Notes: a model not told the origin generated them from the sequence alone. A stretch of 64,000 nt of DNA from Leptospira inadai serovar Lyme str. 10 (GCF_000243675.2 NZ_AHMM02000015.1:604001-668000), one strand, 5' to 3'; counted from the stretch's first letter, positions 50,687-60,045 are shown. Numbers and translations: made by a program.

Positions 50687-51535
50687 TTGTCCAATTGGAG
50701 CTTTTTAAAATCAGACCTGTCTGATCAGGACTTATTAATCGATTGTCGTTCCCAGGCGCAGTACCAGGAAGCTACTCTGAAAGGAGCATACTATTTTCCT
50801 TTCGTGAAGAAGGCTTTCGCATCGGACCCTGAATCTTTCAAGAAGATGCTGGGACCCTTGGATGAAATTCTCGCTTTGGCAAAGAAAGAAGGGAAGTCCC
50901 GTATTGTCGTATTTGACGAGGGGATGGGCATGTTCGCCGCTCGCTTAACTTTGCTCTTACGGTCGGCCGGTTTTGTGCATACGTATGTTTTAGACAAACG
51001 TTGGCCTGTGGAAGAAGGAACCGAAAAGGGATCGAGGGAACTCGATTTCGGTCCCGCTTCCAAGATTCGCAAATTGGAAGGAATCATCGATAAGGCCTTT
51101 CTGGAAAAAAATCTAACTCGACTGCAAATATTCGATACTCGGACTCCAGAGGAATATGAAGGCAAGCTCCCACGCCTTACCGCCCCAGAGCCTGGAAGCT
51201 TATGCGGTCGTTTGCCGGGTGCTTTTCTTTGGGATTGGAGAATGTTATACGATCCCACCGGCGATCTAGTCGATAAGACATTCTTTAATAAAAAACTTCG
51301 CGGGTTCCCGTTTATGCCGGAACGCACGACCGTTATTTATGATTATAACGGAGCGAGATCCTCCCTTTTGGCTTTGATGTTAAAAGAAGTCGGATACAAT
51401 GACGTAAACGTTTATATCGGCTCCTGGTTTGAATGGAGAAAATCCAGCTTACCGAAGCAGGCGGTGAATATTTACGGTCAGGCGGGGGGAGCCGGAGCGG
51501 CACCCAGAGTCGGTGGAGCGGAACGAAAAAACTAA
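50687..51535 (+). CDS. tandem rhodanese-fold protein lacking catalytic cysteines
   Basis: The 282-residue protein has two rhodanese-like domains (about 1-110 and 125-255; [15 protein letters not shown] and [15 protein letters not shown] open them). In active sulfurtransferases the second domain carries CxxGxR. Here the loop is YDYNGARSS, with Asp219 where Cys is expected, and the first-domain loop is VVFDEGMGM. It probably lacks sulfur-transfer activity and may bind a ligand or partner. The start is TTG with a weak ribosome-binding site. The C-terminal tail is Gly/Ala-rich. Confidence 0.78.
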   Translation: MSNWSFLKSDLSDQDLLIDCRSQAQYQEATLKGAYYFPFVKKAFASDPESFKKMLGPLDEILALAKKEGKSRIVVFDEGMGMFAARLTLLLRSAGFVHTYVLDKRWPVEEGTEKGSRELDFGPASKIRKLEGIIDKAFLEKNLTRLQIFDTRTPEEYEGKLPRLTAPEPGSLCGRLPGAFLWDWRMLYDPTGDLVDKTFFNKKLRGFPFMPERTTVIYDYNGARSSLLALMLKEVGYNDVNVYIGSWFEWRKSSLPKQAVNIYGQAGGAGAAPRVGGAERKN

Positions 51536-51619
51536 GTCGGCTGTTTCGCAGCATCGATCCAAGAGAAATGGTACTAGGTTTTCATCCTCGTTTTTTAACC
51601 TATATTGTTCGCGAGATAC

Positions 51620-51633
51620 ATTGCTGCAGCAAT
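51620..51633. repeat. 14-bp perfect palindrome ATTGCTGCAGCAAT
   Basis: The palindrome sits 18 bp before the ATG of the DCC-family gene, where a dimeric repressor could occlude the ribosome or RNA polymerase. A chance occurrence is possible. Confidence 0.3.
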
Positions 51634-51651
51634 AGGGTCTAATAAGTTGGC

Positions 51652-52080
51652 ATGGCGTACGCACCGCTTGAGTTGAAAGATTATACGATCGTTTTTTTTG
51701 ACGGCGTATGCAATCTTTGCAATGCGAGCGTTACATTCCTCATCGACATAGATAGAAAGAAGCGCTTGCGTTTCGCGAGCCTTCAATCGGCTACGGCCCA
51801 ATCTTTCTTATCCCCGAGCGAATCCGTCGATCTCTTAGGAGAGGACGCGAGCATTCTCCTGTATACGCAAGGCAGGATCTTCCGGAAATCTAGAGCGATT
51901 TTAGAGATTCTGCGAGTGGTCGGATTTCCGTGGAATCTTGGGGTTGCCGGAATCATGATTCCGTCACCCGTCCGAGACTGGTTTTATGATTTTGTGGCCA
52001 AACGCAGGTATCACTGGTTTGGAAAATCCGATTCCTGCAGAGTTCCCACTCTAGAACTCCAGGAACGATTCTTAGAGTAA
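51652..52080 (+). CDS. DCC-family (DUF393) thiol-disulfide protein
   Basis: The 142-residue protein begins IVFFDGVCNLCNASVTFLI, which includes the DGVCNLC motif of the DCC family, with a thioredoxin-like CxxC pair. The middle part (RKKRLRFASLQSATAQSFL) and the C-terminal WYDFVAKRRYHWF region also match the family. Predicted redox role, substrate unknown. It lies 116 bp after the rhodanese-like gene in the same direction. Confidence 0.85.
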   Translation: MAYAPLELKDYTIVFFDGVCNLCNASVTFLIDIDRKKRLRFASLQSATAQSFLSPSESVDLLGEDASILLYTQGRIFRKSRAILEILRVVGFPWNLGVAGIMIPSPVRDWFYDFVAKRRYHWFGKSDSCRVPTLELQERFLE

Positions 52081-52524
52081 GTCGCTTTTCCCCTTTTTGA
52101 TCTGCATCTTTCGGATTTCGTTTTCGGAAAGAGAGTAGACAACTGCCTTTATTTTTACTATATTATGTCGCATATCTTTGCTTCTTACGAGAAAAATCGC
52201 AAGAATCCATTTTACAGAGAGGATCGGTTCAAAAACCTGGAGTTAACGCTTCCAATTTTAGGGAAGCGGGCGCTCGCTTTTATTAAAAACTGTTAAAAAT
52301 TTATTAAATAGAATGAAAACCGAAGAAATCTTATCGAAAACATATGATTTTAATGCAAAATTTGGCCCAATTGACCGATCGCAAGGATCCGAGACGAGAA
52401 AAATTCTTGTCCATGGACTCCGGCCAGGTAGGATAGGCTGAACTTTCGGAAATTTTCTGCCGATCCTAGAAACAGCCTTCGTTTTTTAGGAAGCTTTTTG
52501 GCAGTGCATAAAGGAAAGGACCAA
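52081..52524. other. 444-bp intergenic region with one weak hairpin
   Basis: No gene is supported here. AAGCG (52264-52268) and CGCTT (52275-52279) form a short hairpin followed by TTATT, a weak terminator candidate for the DCC gene. The remaining sequence is AT-rich and must hold the promoter of the M23 peptidase. I looked for a c-di-AMP-type riboswitch core, which often precedes such genes, and did not find one. Confidence 0.45.
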
Positions 52525-53316
52525 ATGAAAAGTAAAATCCGCCTAACGATTCTGGGGATCCTAACCCCGCTTCTACTAGTTTTTGCACTCAAATCTTTTG
52601 CGAATCCAAATTTAGAAGAAGTAAAAATCGATAATCAATATATCCAAACGTACCAAGGAAGAGAAGGAATTTGGATCGTCACCGGAAAGCTGAAAGACTC
52701 ATTGGACGATTTATATCATAAATTCGGGACATCCGAATTAGAAGTTCGAGTTCTGAACGGAATTCATGACTCGGGAAAAATTCCCGCTTCCGAGCCCGTA
52801 TTTTTTCCCTACAATACGAATTATACCCGAAACCTTCTCTTGGAAGACAAGGGACGGGAAATATTCAATTCCGATTCTCGGGAGCTTATCTGGCCTCTTA
52901 GTTTTAAACATTCTCGCGTAACGTCCCGACTTGGGAGACGCTGGAACGCCCTGCATGCAGGAGTGGATATCGCCTGCCCGAACGGATCTATCGTCATTGC
53001 GGCCGCGGACGGATTAGTCGTTGATTCTAAGAGGGACGGCGGTTACGGTCTAAGAGTCGTGATCCAGCATCCTCAGATCAACGGAATCCAAACATTATAC
53101 GCTCATAATTCTCTTTTGTTCGTAAAACAGGGAGATAAAGTAAAGAAGGGGCAGGTCCTTGCGCTTTCCGGTAATACCGGTCATACGACCGGTCCTCATG
53201 TGCATTTTGAAGTGCGTTACCAGAACGTAGTCTTAAATCCGGAACATTACTTACCACCGTTCTTGGCGGACAGAGACTCTCAAGTCGCCATTGCCAAGGA
53301 AACGATCCAACAGTAA
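52525..53316 (+). CDS. M23-family LytM-type metallopeptidase
   Basis: The ATG at 52525 is preceded by AGGAAAGGA and gives 263 residues with an N-terminal membrane anchor or signal segment. The C-terminal peptidase domain has the zinc motifs HAGVDI and GPHVHFE. The loop [10 protein letters not shown] is typical of LytM/NlpD proteins. These cleave peptidoglycan cross-links or activate amidases. The N-terminal domain is not recognised. The start of the longer frame at 52498 is a TTG without a better context. Confidence 0.88.
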   Translation: MKSKIRLTILGILTPLLLVFALKSFANPNLEEVKIDNQYIQTYQGREGIWIVTGKLKDSLDDLYHKFGTSELEVRVLNGIHDSGKIPASEPVFFPYNTNYTRNLLLEDKGREIFNSDSRELIWPLSFKHSRVTSRLGRRWNALHAGVDIACPNGSIVIAAADGLVVDSKRDGGYGLRVVIQHPQINGIQTLYAHNSLLFVKQGDKVKKGQVLALSGNTGHTTGPHVHFEVRYQNVVLNPEHYLPPFLADRDSQVAIAKETIQQ

Positions 53317-53321
53317 GCTAC

Positions 53322-54131
53322 TTGTCCGAAACGTTTTGGTCCAAAGAAGCAAGTTCCTTTTTGCGCGGAATTCTAGATCGCGCGGAACCTCTCCGTGTTA
53401 TATTCGATTTCGATAATACGTTAGTACGGAACGATTTTGGAGAAGCCGTCATGAACGAGCTTCTTCGGCAAGGTCTTCCTTGGATCTCCGATATACGTCC
53501 TTTTTTTGCGGAACCTGCGACAGCGGATCGCCTGGAAAAACTACGCAAATCCGATCCTTCGTCTTTTCAGAAAGAAGCCTGGGCGGCCTATGATACTATT
53601 CATGAAACGAAAGGGTTGGAAGTCGCTTACCGATGGTCGACCTGGATTTTTTCGGGTCGCTCGAATCTGGAATTGAGAAAAACCGCCCGAGCAATCTGGG
53701 AGCAAAACCGAAGTTCCGAAACCGACCTGGCGGTAAAACCGTACAAGGCTCTCTTTGAACTGATTCTTGAATTACGACGCATAAATGCGGATATTTGGAT
53801 CGTGACGGCTTCGCCCGAAGGAGTCATCCGGGAAGTTTCCGGTCATTGGAGTATCCCGGAAAATCGGGTTTTGGGTGTGGAACTTGCGGAGGAAAACGGG
53901 ATTCTTTCGCATCGCGTCGTGGAACCGTTCACGTACGGAACCGGAAAGGTCCGGAAAATCATGGAAGCTACGAACGGGGAAGGATACGATATATCCTTCG
54001 GCGATACCGAAAACGATTTTGCATTACTGGAAAATTCCAAATTACGGGGGATTTTTCTGGATCGGGGAAAAGGGAAAATACCTCCTGCGGGGTCATTAAT
54101 CCAGCCGATCGGAGATTGGTCCGTACTATGA
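53322..54131 (+). CDS. HAD-superfamily phosphatase
   Basis: The 269-residue protein has motif I (VIFDFDNTLVRND), motif II (IWIVTASPEGVI) and motif IV (ISFGDTENDFALLEN). This resembles SerB/HAD-IB enzymes that act on small phosphorylated metabolites. The start is a TTG 6 bp after the peptidase stop. The substrate cannot be told from the sequence. Confidence 0.82.
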   Translation: MSETFWSKEASSFLRGILDRAEPLRVIFDFDNTLVRNDFGEAVMNELLRQGLPWISDIRPFFAEPATADRLEKLRKSDPSSFQKEAWAAYDTIHETKGLEVAYRWSTWIFSGRSNLELRKTARAIWEQNRSSETDLAVKPYKALFELILELRRINADIWIVTASPEGVIREVSGHWSIPENRVLGVELAEENGILSHRVVEPFTYGTGKVRKIMEATNGEGYDISFGDTENDFALLENSKLRGIFLDRGKGKIPPAGSLIQPIGDWSVL

Positions 54132-54240
54132 CAAAAGCCTGGTACTGGTTTTAATTATAATATACAAAATATCTTATATACTTGAGAGCCGGGAACGATT
54201 CCAGGGGAATTCCGAAGCGAGGATAGGATTAACTCTTCCA

Positions 54241-54382
54241 TTAGTTGTGCATTAATTCCTTGGACCAGCGGGGTTGAACCACGTTTTGTCTAGGTAGATA
54301 TTCTTGAAAAGCCGGTTTAATATCGATGACCGGAGTGCCGTCAATGGACCGTTCCGATAGGGAAAATCTTATATTCGCTCAT
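54241..54382 (-). pseudogene. remnant of a trmO/tsaA-type tRNA methyltransferase gene
   Basis: The minus strand reads MSEYKIFPIGTVH and stops at a TGA. In a shifted frame the same strand continues SIDGTPVIDIKPAFQEYLP and ends in RWSKELMHN. The first piece matches the N-terminus and the second the C-terminus of TrmO-family proteins (typical VHS and DGTPVLDIKP blocks). The middle, about 100 residues in the family, is missing and the frames do not join. The start overlaps the upstream SDR stop by 4 bp (ATGA), so the gene was once coupled to it. This explains sequence that otherwise looks intergenic. Confidence 0.7.
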
Positions 54383-55221
54383 CTTTTTTTGAGATAGTCG
54401 GGCATTTGCGGCAGCGAATTCTCCGTCCAAACCCAAGCACCGACGAGCGCTAGAATCGGAGCGTCTTCTCCTTGCAGGATTCTTAATAAAGCATCCTTTA
54501 AATCCTTCGGCTCCGTGAACCGATAGGGGATGGAGAGAAAATCCTTCCGGAAATTTTCCTTTTCCTTTTTTTGAATATAATCGATGAAAAAGTCCGAAAA
54601 TTTTTTCCCCGAGATCTTTTGCTCTTCGATTAGTTTTTGCAGATCGGGATGGGATGTGGATTTCGCTAATCTCTGGAGTATAATCGAAATTCCTCTTGCG
54701 CTTTGGCTTAAAAATGTCCCGGCTCGGATCATTTTTCGAGAGGCAGGTTTTTCCAAGGCCCATTCCTCCATTTTCTTTTTTATGAAGGCCAGAGAACCGT
54801 AATACGTAAGCAAATAGGGTAAATAGTAGAAGGCCGAGTATCCGATCGTCAGACGGGGAGATAATTTTTTTTCCAATTCCACCATCGGATCGAAGCAGAA
54901 TTTCAACCCGGATTCGATGTCTTCGTCCGGCGTCTCGGATGCAGGGTATCCTAATTTTCCGCGGGCCGGAGTATAGATTAGAATGTCCACGGGATCTTCC
55001 ATTTTTAAAGCTTCGATTATTTTAGAGACGGCCTCATCCGGTTCATCCAGTTGAATTTGTTTCAACGTTTTATTCGCGCCTTCCACATCCTTGTCTCCGG
55101 AAGTCGTTGCGATGATTCTCCAATTCCGCCCCGAGATTGTCCGGTCTTCGTTCAATCCCTGGATGGCGCTTTGGCCGGCGGCCCCGGAGCCTCCCACAAT
55201 CAGTGCGATGGATTCGGACAT
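54379..55221 (-). CDS. atypical short-chain dehydrogenase-like protein
   Basis: The 280-residue protein has a Rossmann-fold start IALIVGGSGAAGQSAI with a TGxxxGxG-like glycine pattern and a following VDILIYTPARGK strand. At the usual YxxxK position it reads TYYGSLAFIKKK, so the catalytic Lys appears displaced or lost. GGAGG precedes the ATG. It overlaps the trmO remnant by 4 bp. It may bind NAD(P) or only a cofactor analogue. Function unknown. Confidence 0.7.
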   Translation of the reverse strand: MSESIALIVGGSGAAGQSAIQGLNEDRTISGRNWRIIATTSGDKDVEGANKTLKQIQLDEPDEAVSKIIEALKMEDPVDILIYTPARGKLGYPASETPDEDIESGLKFCFDPMVELEKKLSPRLTIGYSAFYYLPYLLTYYGSLAFIKKKMEEWALEKPASRKMIRAGTFLSQSARGISIILQRLAKSTSHPDLQKLIEEQKISGKKFSDFFIDYIQKKEKENFRKDFLSIPYRFTEPKDLKDALLRILQGEDAPILALVGAWVWTENSLPQMPDYLKKR

Positions 55222-55275
55222 TCTCTCCTCCCGTCGATCGCAGTACCGCGACCGGAAAATATCGTTCCAGAATAT

Positions 55276-56010
55276 TCAATTAGGGAGGGAAATTCCAGGA
55301 AAAAAGGAAAGGTATTTTTGAAAATCATCCGGAAGCGGCGAAATAGCCCTGGCAAAAATTCCTTCCTCCGTTTTGAATTTTAGAAGATAAGAATGAAGTA
55401 AAGAACGGTTTGGAATCGGAACCGTTTTTTTTATCCTGAAATCGCTCGGAGTATAAACGGTATCGCCTAAAATTGGAAATCCTGCAGCCGCGATTTGGAA
55501 CCGAATTTGGTGTCTTCGTCCCGTTACCAAGGCGGCTTCAAGAATGGAGATATTTGAAGCTGTGTTAGTCGATAAAATCTTAAAATCGGTGATCGCTTTC
55601 TTTCCGCCGGATCGAACGGCTGTTACACGACCTTTGCCGTCCTTCAAGAAACATTCTTCTCGAAACGATTTCTCCGGAGGAATTCGATTAACAATGCACA
55701 GATATTTTTTTTCCGCCTGGGAAAGGATCTCATCCGCTTCCTTATTTTTTTCCGGATCGGTACAAAATAAGACTAAGCCGGTCGTATCCAAATCCAATCG
55801 ATTCACAAGTCTAAGATACGGAAGTTTTTCCTGGGCTTGGACTAGATCGGCGAAGTTTTTTCGATGCGGATCCAAGGTCGCGTGAACGGGAAGGCCGGCA
55901 GGCTTCTCAGCTATGAGTAAAAAACTTCCTCGGTAGCAAATTTTCAGAGCTTGCGAAGGCTGTTCGGAAGTTACCGATCGCGAAGAATTTGATTTTTCCC
56001 GGAACGTCAT
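55276..56010 (-). CDS. RluA-family pseudouridine synthase
   Basis: The protein carries the catalytic block LRLVNRLDLDTTGLVLF; the second Asp of NRLD is the expected nucleophile. Further blocks are EKPAGLPVHATLDP and TGRRHQIRFQIAAAGFPILGD. There is no S4 domain, as in RluA itself. The position usually filled by His in HRLD is Asn here. I chose the ATG at 56010 after AGGA (244 residues); an in-frame ATG at 56082 would add 24. The target rRNA or tRNA position is unknown. Confidence 0.88.
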   Translation of the reverse strand: MTFREKSNSSRSVTSEQPSQALKICYRGSFLLIAEKPAGLPVHATLDPHRKNFADLVQAQEKLPYLRLVNRLDLDTTGLVLFCTDPEKNKEADEILSQAEKKYLCIVNRIPPEKSFREECFLKDGKGRVTAVRSGGKKAITDFKILSTNTASNISILEAALVTGRRHQIRFQIAAAGFPILGDTVYTPSDFRIKKTVPIPNRSLLHSYLLKFKTEEGIFARAISPLPDDFQKYLSFFPGISLPN

Positions 56011-56108
56011 GCAAATCCTAGGATCAGAAATCCTATCTTCTTGTAAACCTGTCCTGTTTTTATGGAAATTAGATTGACACACTTTCCGTTATATTGGATG
56101 AAAAAGGT

Positions 56109-56723
56109 ATGAACCAGGCCGATGCGGAAGAATTAGACGGAAAAGATCTCGTCTCCAGCGAACATATTACGGAAGTCGTAAAAGAAAACCTTAAATTAAT
56201 CCGCCATACTAAAGGTCTCTCGCTCGATAAATTGGCTTCTCGCTGCGGGGTGAGTCGGGCAATGCTGTCTCAAATCGAGCAGGGTAAGAGCGTTCCTACG
56301 ATCGCCGTTCTTTGGAAAATCGCCAACGGTTTGAATGTGCCGTTTAGCGAACTGTTAAAAGAAAAAGGAACGGACGGAGTTCTCGTTTTAAAAGCCGAAA
56401 ATACCAAGATTTTATATTCCAGTTCTAAAGTTTTCTCTAGCCGGGCTTTGTTTCCTTTCTTAGGAGGAAGAAGAACCGAATTTTACGAATTGGTTTTGAA
56501 GCCCGGAGGAATCGAAGTTGCGGAACCTCACCAAGCGGGAACCACCGAGAATTTGGTGGTAGTATCCGGAAAATTAAGACTCCGGGTGGCGGACAAGGTA
56601 GTGGAGCTCGATACGAAAGATTCGGTGTTTTTTAGAGCAGACGTTCCTCATGAATACATCAATCCGACGGATAACGAAACTTTGATGTATCTGGTCATGG
56701 ATTATAGGGACGAGGTTTCCTGA
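56109..56723 (+). CDS. XRE-family regulator with cupin sensor domain
   Basis: An HTH_3 domain ([20 protein letters not shown] then [18 protein letters not shown]) is followed by a C-terminal cupin domain ([20 protein letters not shown] then [12 protein letters not shown]). Such proteins are usually ligand-sensing repressors. The ATG at 56109 gives 204 residues; a TTG at 56094 would add five. A TTGACA at 56074 precedes the gene, but the -10 spacing is wrong, so no promoter is called. The ligand and target genes are not known. Confidence 0.88.
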   Translation: MNQADAEELDGKDLVSSEHITEVVKENLKLIRHTKGLSLDKLASRCGVSRAMLSQIEQGKSVPTIAVLWKIANGLNVPFSELLKEKGTDGVLVLKAENTKILYSSSKVFSSRALFPFLGGRRTEFYELVLKPGGIEVAEPHQAGTTENLVVVSGKLRLRVADKVVELDTKDSVFFRADVPHEYINPTDNETLMYLVMDYRDEVS

Positions 56724-56738
56724 ATTCGGTGCGGATCC

Positions 56739-57746
56739 TTGAGATCTAAAATTTTAGCGTTAATCGCGATAATCGTCGTTTGTTCGGATCTGTTCGCGGA
56801 ATCCGAGGTCGAGACCAAACCTTCCGCTTCCGGATATTTCGGAGTCGATCGATACGAAGAGCAGATTTCCTGTCACAAAGAGGACTGCATTCAATATACG
56901 TTGGACGATTTGAACGAGAAAGGGGGAAAGTCCGAGCTGAAGAGACTTCTTTCGGAAAACGTAGGTAAGGTTTTCATAGACACTGTATCGAAACGATTGA
57001 AGCTCGGAGACGACGGCTTGGAAGATATTAGGGATTTTTTATTAGAAATCTCTAAACGTGACGGTAGGGTCGCCGTCGAGAAATTGCATATAGCCACTCG
57101 CGGATTGGAAATACCCCAACCGCCCCTGCTCAAGGACGTCGGATTTGTGGGATGGAACGTCTTCAAACGGGTGTATCGCGGAATTTATTATAGGCCGACC
57201 ACCAATTATAACGCGAAAGTTTTGTACAACCCTACGACGGGAAATATCGCGATGGTTTTCATCGTGCATAAAAGATACGGAGATATTTGCGAAACGGTAT
57301 TCGCTTCATGCAACGAGATCGAATATCTGGACGAAGATACGTTCGATCTACAATTATCCACCGCTATTAAGGAATCTAAAGAAAAGGGCCTTCCCGTGCG
57401 AGTGAATTTCAGGCAGGTCGAAGCGACCCTTCCCGAAACAAGATTGGAATGGGACAATCTAAAGAATATGGGTCGCTCCGCTAGAATGTATAAATGGTTG
57501 GCCGCGGCGAAAGATCGGGACGTGAAACCGGTAGTGAAATCCAGATTTCTTCCGTTGCAGGCGGCTTTGACCGTCATCGATTATTCTCTTTCCGTTTACG
57601 ATTGGATAGGAAAATACGTGATGTATAAGCCTGCGACCGATACGAATGCCGAAGTCTTGTATACGGAAAAAATAAATCCGGAAGGGAAAGTTTCGCGTAG
57701 CCTACATTCCGTCGTTTTTGCTCCGATTCCTAAATCTTCGGAATAA
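56739..57746 (+). CDS. secreted protein of unknown function
   Basis: The 335-residue product has a signal peptide (about 1-20, ending LFAES). The mature part starts with a Cys-containing segment (EEQISCHKEDCIQY). It contains a helical central domain and a beta-rich C-terminal part with two related YNAKVLYNPTTG / TNAEVLYTEKIN strands. The start is TTG, 15 bp after the regulator gene stop, so the regulator may control it. I do not recognise the family. Confidence 0.65.
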   Translation: MRSKILALIAIIVVCSDLFAESEVETKPSASGYFGVDRYEEQISCHKEDCIQYTLDDLNEKGGKSELKRLLSENVGKVFIDTVSKRLKLGDDGLEDIRDFLLEISKRDGRVAVEKLHIATRGLEIPQPPLLKDVGFVGWNVFKRVYRGIYYRPTTNYNAKVLYNPTTGNIAMVFIVHKRYGDICETVFASCNEIEYLDEDTFDLQLSTAIKESKEKGLPVRVNFRQVEATLPETRLEWDNLKNMGRSARMYKWLAAAKDRDVKPVVKSRFLPLQAALTVIDYSLSVYDWIGKYVMYKPATDTNAEVLYTEKINPEGKVSRSLHSVVFAPIPKSSE

Positions 57747-57794
57747 GTTAAGCTTACTGCAATCGACCGATGTCTTTCCGGATTCCAGGAAGGC

Positions 57795-57845
57795 GTAAAA
57801 AATCCTTCCGTCCCCCCCTGTGCTGAGGAACGGAAGGATTTTTAC
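57795..57845. terminator. bidirectional terminator between convergent genes
   Basis: GTAAAAAATCCTTCCGT (57795-57811) pairs with ACGGAAGGATTTTTAC (57830-57845), with one unpaired A and an 18-nt loop. Read in either direction the stem ends in a T-run. It sits between the stop codons at 57746 (plus) and 57865 (minus). Confidence 0.85.
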
Positions 57846-57864
57846 GTACGGGATTCTTCTTCGA

Positions 57865-59355
57865 TCAAATAAAAAAGATGAACGTTAATAGAATGAAGGT
57901 CGGGATCAGCAATGCCAAGGAATAAAGGACATATCCCCCGAAGCTAGGCATCTTGATATTGTTTTCCTCCGCTACGGATTTAACCATAAAATTCGGAGCG
58001 TTACCGATGTAGGTTAAGGCCCCCATAAATACGGCTCCGACAGAGATGGCCTTTAATAAAGATTCTCCAAACGGGTCGGATAGGATTTGATGCATATCTG
58101 AAAATCCTAATAAACCCTTGGCTAACGAAACGAAAGTCAGGTAAGTGGGGGCGTTATCCAGAACGCCCGAAAACAATCCGGTTACCCAAAAGAAATGCCA
58201 AGGCTTCGTTACGCCTAACTCTTTTCCATGATGCTCCAGTAGGAGGAGCGCCGGAATCATGGTAAGAAAGATTCCGATGAATAGATATGCGACTTCTTGA
58301 ATCGGTTGTAGAGTGAATTTATTTCTTTCCCGTAATTTCGGATCGGACGTGAATTTGGAAGCAAGAATGAGTAAAATTAGTACTGCTTCTCGAAAGAATC
58401 CTAGATAATGATTTTCCTTGATTGCCGGTATGTAATGGTCATTAATGTAAGCGACGGATAAAACGACGCCTAAAAGCCAAATCAAGTTAACTTGACCTTC
58501 CAAGCCGATCGGCTCCTTGTTGGCGATATCGCGTTGGATATCTTTCTTGGTTTCCTTTCCGTGCATTATCGTGTCCCAGATAAAGTAGATCACGAGCAAA
58601 ATGATCGAGGCGATGAGCATTTCCGGAAATAAGCCGAAGGTCCAGGTAAAGGGAACTCCTTGCAGGTATCCCAAAAATAAAGGCGGATCTCCTAGCGGAG
58701 TAAGCGATCCTCCGATATTCGAAACGAGGAAAATGAAGAAAATCACGGTATGAACGACATGCTTTCTTTCCGAATTTGTCTTTAAGATCGGACGGATCAT
58801 CAACATGGATGCTCCTGTCGTTCCGATAAATGAGGACAGAAAGGTTCCTACGATTAGAAAGATGGTATTGTTGATCGGAGTGGCTTCGATGTCTCCCTTT
58901 AAAACGATTCCTCCCGAGATGTAAAAAAGCGATGCGAGTAAAATGATAAACGGGATGTAATCGAATACCATCGTATGATATATTTTTCCGCCGCAATTAT
59001 AAGCCAAAAGGACTCCGAACGAGACTCCTCCCAATGCCAGGGCAAGTAGTAGCTTATTATTATTATTTTCCCACCAATGTGCCGTGGAATGCGAGATCAA
59101 CGGTAAGAGCGCGATGCTTAAAAGGATCAAGATAAAAGGGATGACCGACCAAAACGGTAAGTCGCCTCCTAAGCCTTCGTGGTGTGATGTCGGATTCGAG
59201 TCGTGATGCTCTACAGGAGATTCCGGTGCAGTCGGAGTCGATTCCGTTTGAGCCAAATTTTCGCCGGACTTCCCAAGTGTAGAGTTCTCGGCTCCGATAG
59301 CCAAAGGTAGCAGCAGAGTAAAGATTAAGATGGAATTAAGGATTTTGTTTCTCAT
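57865..59355 (-). CDS. NhaD-like sodium:proton antiporter
   Basis: The 496-residue integral membrane protein has a signal-like first helix and a His-rich periplasmic segment (EHHDSNPTSHHEG). About twelve transmembrane helices follow. The block VSNIGGSLTPLGDPPLFLGYL is typical of the NhaD/ion-transporter superfamily, as is GVLDNAPTYLTFVSLA. AGGA precedes the ATG. It probably exchanges Na+ or Li+ for H+ across the inner membrane. An arsenite or anion transporter role of the same superfamily cannot be excluded. Confidence 0.82.
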   Translation of the reverse strand: MRNKILNSILIFTLLLPLAIGAENSTLGKSGENLAQTESTPTAPESPVEHHDSNPTSHHEGLGGDLPFWSVIPFILILLSIALLPLISHSTAHWWENNNNKLLLALALGGVSFGVLLAYNCGGKIYHTMVFDYIPFIILLASLFYISGGIVLKGDIEATPINNTIFLIVGTFLSSFIGTTGASMLMIRPILKTNSERKHVVHTVIFFIFLVSNIGGSLTPLGDPPLFLGYLQGVPFTWTFGLFPEMLIASIILLVIYFIWDTIMHGKETKKDIQRDIANKEPIGLEGQVNLIWLLGVVLSVAYINDHYIPAIKENHYLGFFREAVLILLILASKFTSDPKLRERNKFTLQPIQEVAYLFIGIFLTMIPALLLLEHHGKELGVTKPWHFFWVTGLFSGVLDNAPTYLTFVSLAKGLLGFSDMHQILSDPFGESLLKAISVGAVFMGALTYIGNAPNFMVKSVAEENNIKMPSFGGYVLYSLALLIPTFILLTFIFFI

Positions 59356-59583
59356 TCGTTCCTGTCATTTCCGAAGATTTTTGGTCACGTTATAGGTCGG
59401 AAGAATCCCTTTCAAAGGAAAAACCCAAATGGCGCCGTTTTTTCTTAGGGTTTTTTGGATTGCGGAATTCCAGACTAATCCAAAGGTTTCCTTAGATTAG
59501 CGGGAAGTGGGCGATTTTTGTATAAGATTCGGTGTGAAACGACCGTCTTATATTATAGAGACCTTTTTAAACGACTTTGCACA

Positions 59584-60045
59584 ATGAATCATTTCGGTAA
59601 GAAGAATAACTACTGCCTCACTACGGATGAGATCGAAATGCGGCTTAAGTCCGTTTCCATTCAGCCTACGATGCAACGAATTTCAATTTGTCAGTATGTT
59701 CTTTGCGAGGCGGATCATCCCACGGCGGAGGAAGTTAAGGAATGGGTGGATAGCCGATCATTTAAGATGAGTTTGGCTACCGTCTATAATACCTTGAACG
59801 TGCTCGTCTCCGCCGGTCTTCTCCGTGAATTTAAATTTTCCTGTCTTGGAAAATCAGTCTATGATAGTAATATCGACGACCACTACCATTTTTTCGACGA
59901 GACCACGGGTAAATTTCACGACGTAGACGCATCGTTGCTCAGCCTCGAATCTCATTTGCCGACCGAATTCAAAGTGAATAAAGTGGATATTCTTTTTTCG
60001 GGTACGATGGATTCCGGTAAGAGCGACGCAATTTCTATAGATTAA
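59584..60045 (+). CDS. Fur/PerR-family regulator
   Basis: The 153-residue protein has the Fur winged-helix opening LKSVSIQPTMQRISICQYV, DHPTAEEVKEWV and SLATVYNTLNVLVSAGLL. The C-terminal metal-binding part is DDHYHFFDETTGKFHDVD. It lacks the paired CxxC structural-zinc motifs of many Fur proteins, as reported for leptospiral PerR. The ATG at 59584 is chosen; a TTG 66 bp upstream would add 22 residues not found in the family. It is probably a peroxide- or metal-sensing repressor. Its 3' end overlaps the convergent lpdA by 11 bp. Confidence 0.85.
   Translation: MNHFGKKNNYCLTTDEIEMRLKSVSIQPTMQRISICQYVLCEADHPTAEEVKEWVDSRSFKMSLATVYNTLNVLVSAGLLREFKFSCLGKSVYDSNIDDHYHFFDETTGKFHDVDASLLSLESHLPTEFKVNKVDILFSGTMDSGKSDAISID

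Noticed and set aside
52081..52524. c-di-AMP riboswitch ahead of the M23 peptidase
   Set aside because: Such elements often precede cell-wall peptidases, but the conserved core sequences are not visible in this leader.
56074..56100. Promoter TTGACA with TATATT ahead of the XRE-cupin gene
   Set aside because: The two hexamers are only 10 bp apart, far from the 16-18 bp needed, so the pair does not make a normal promoter.
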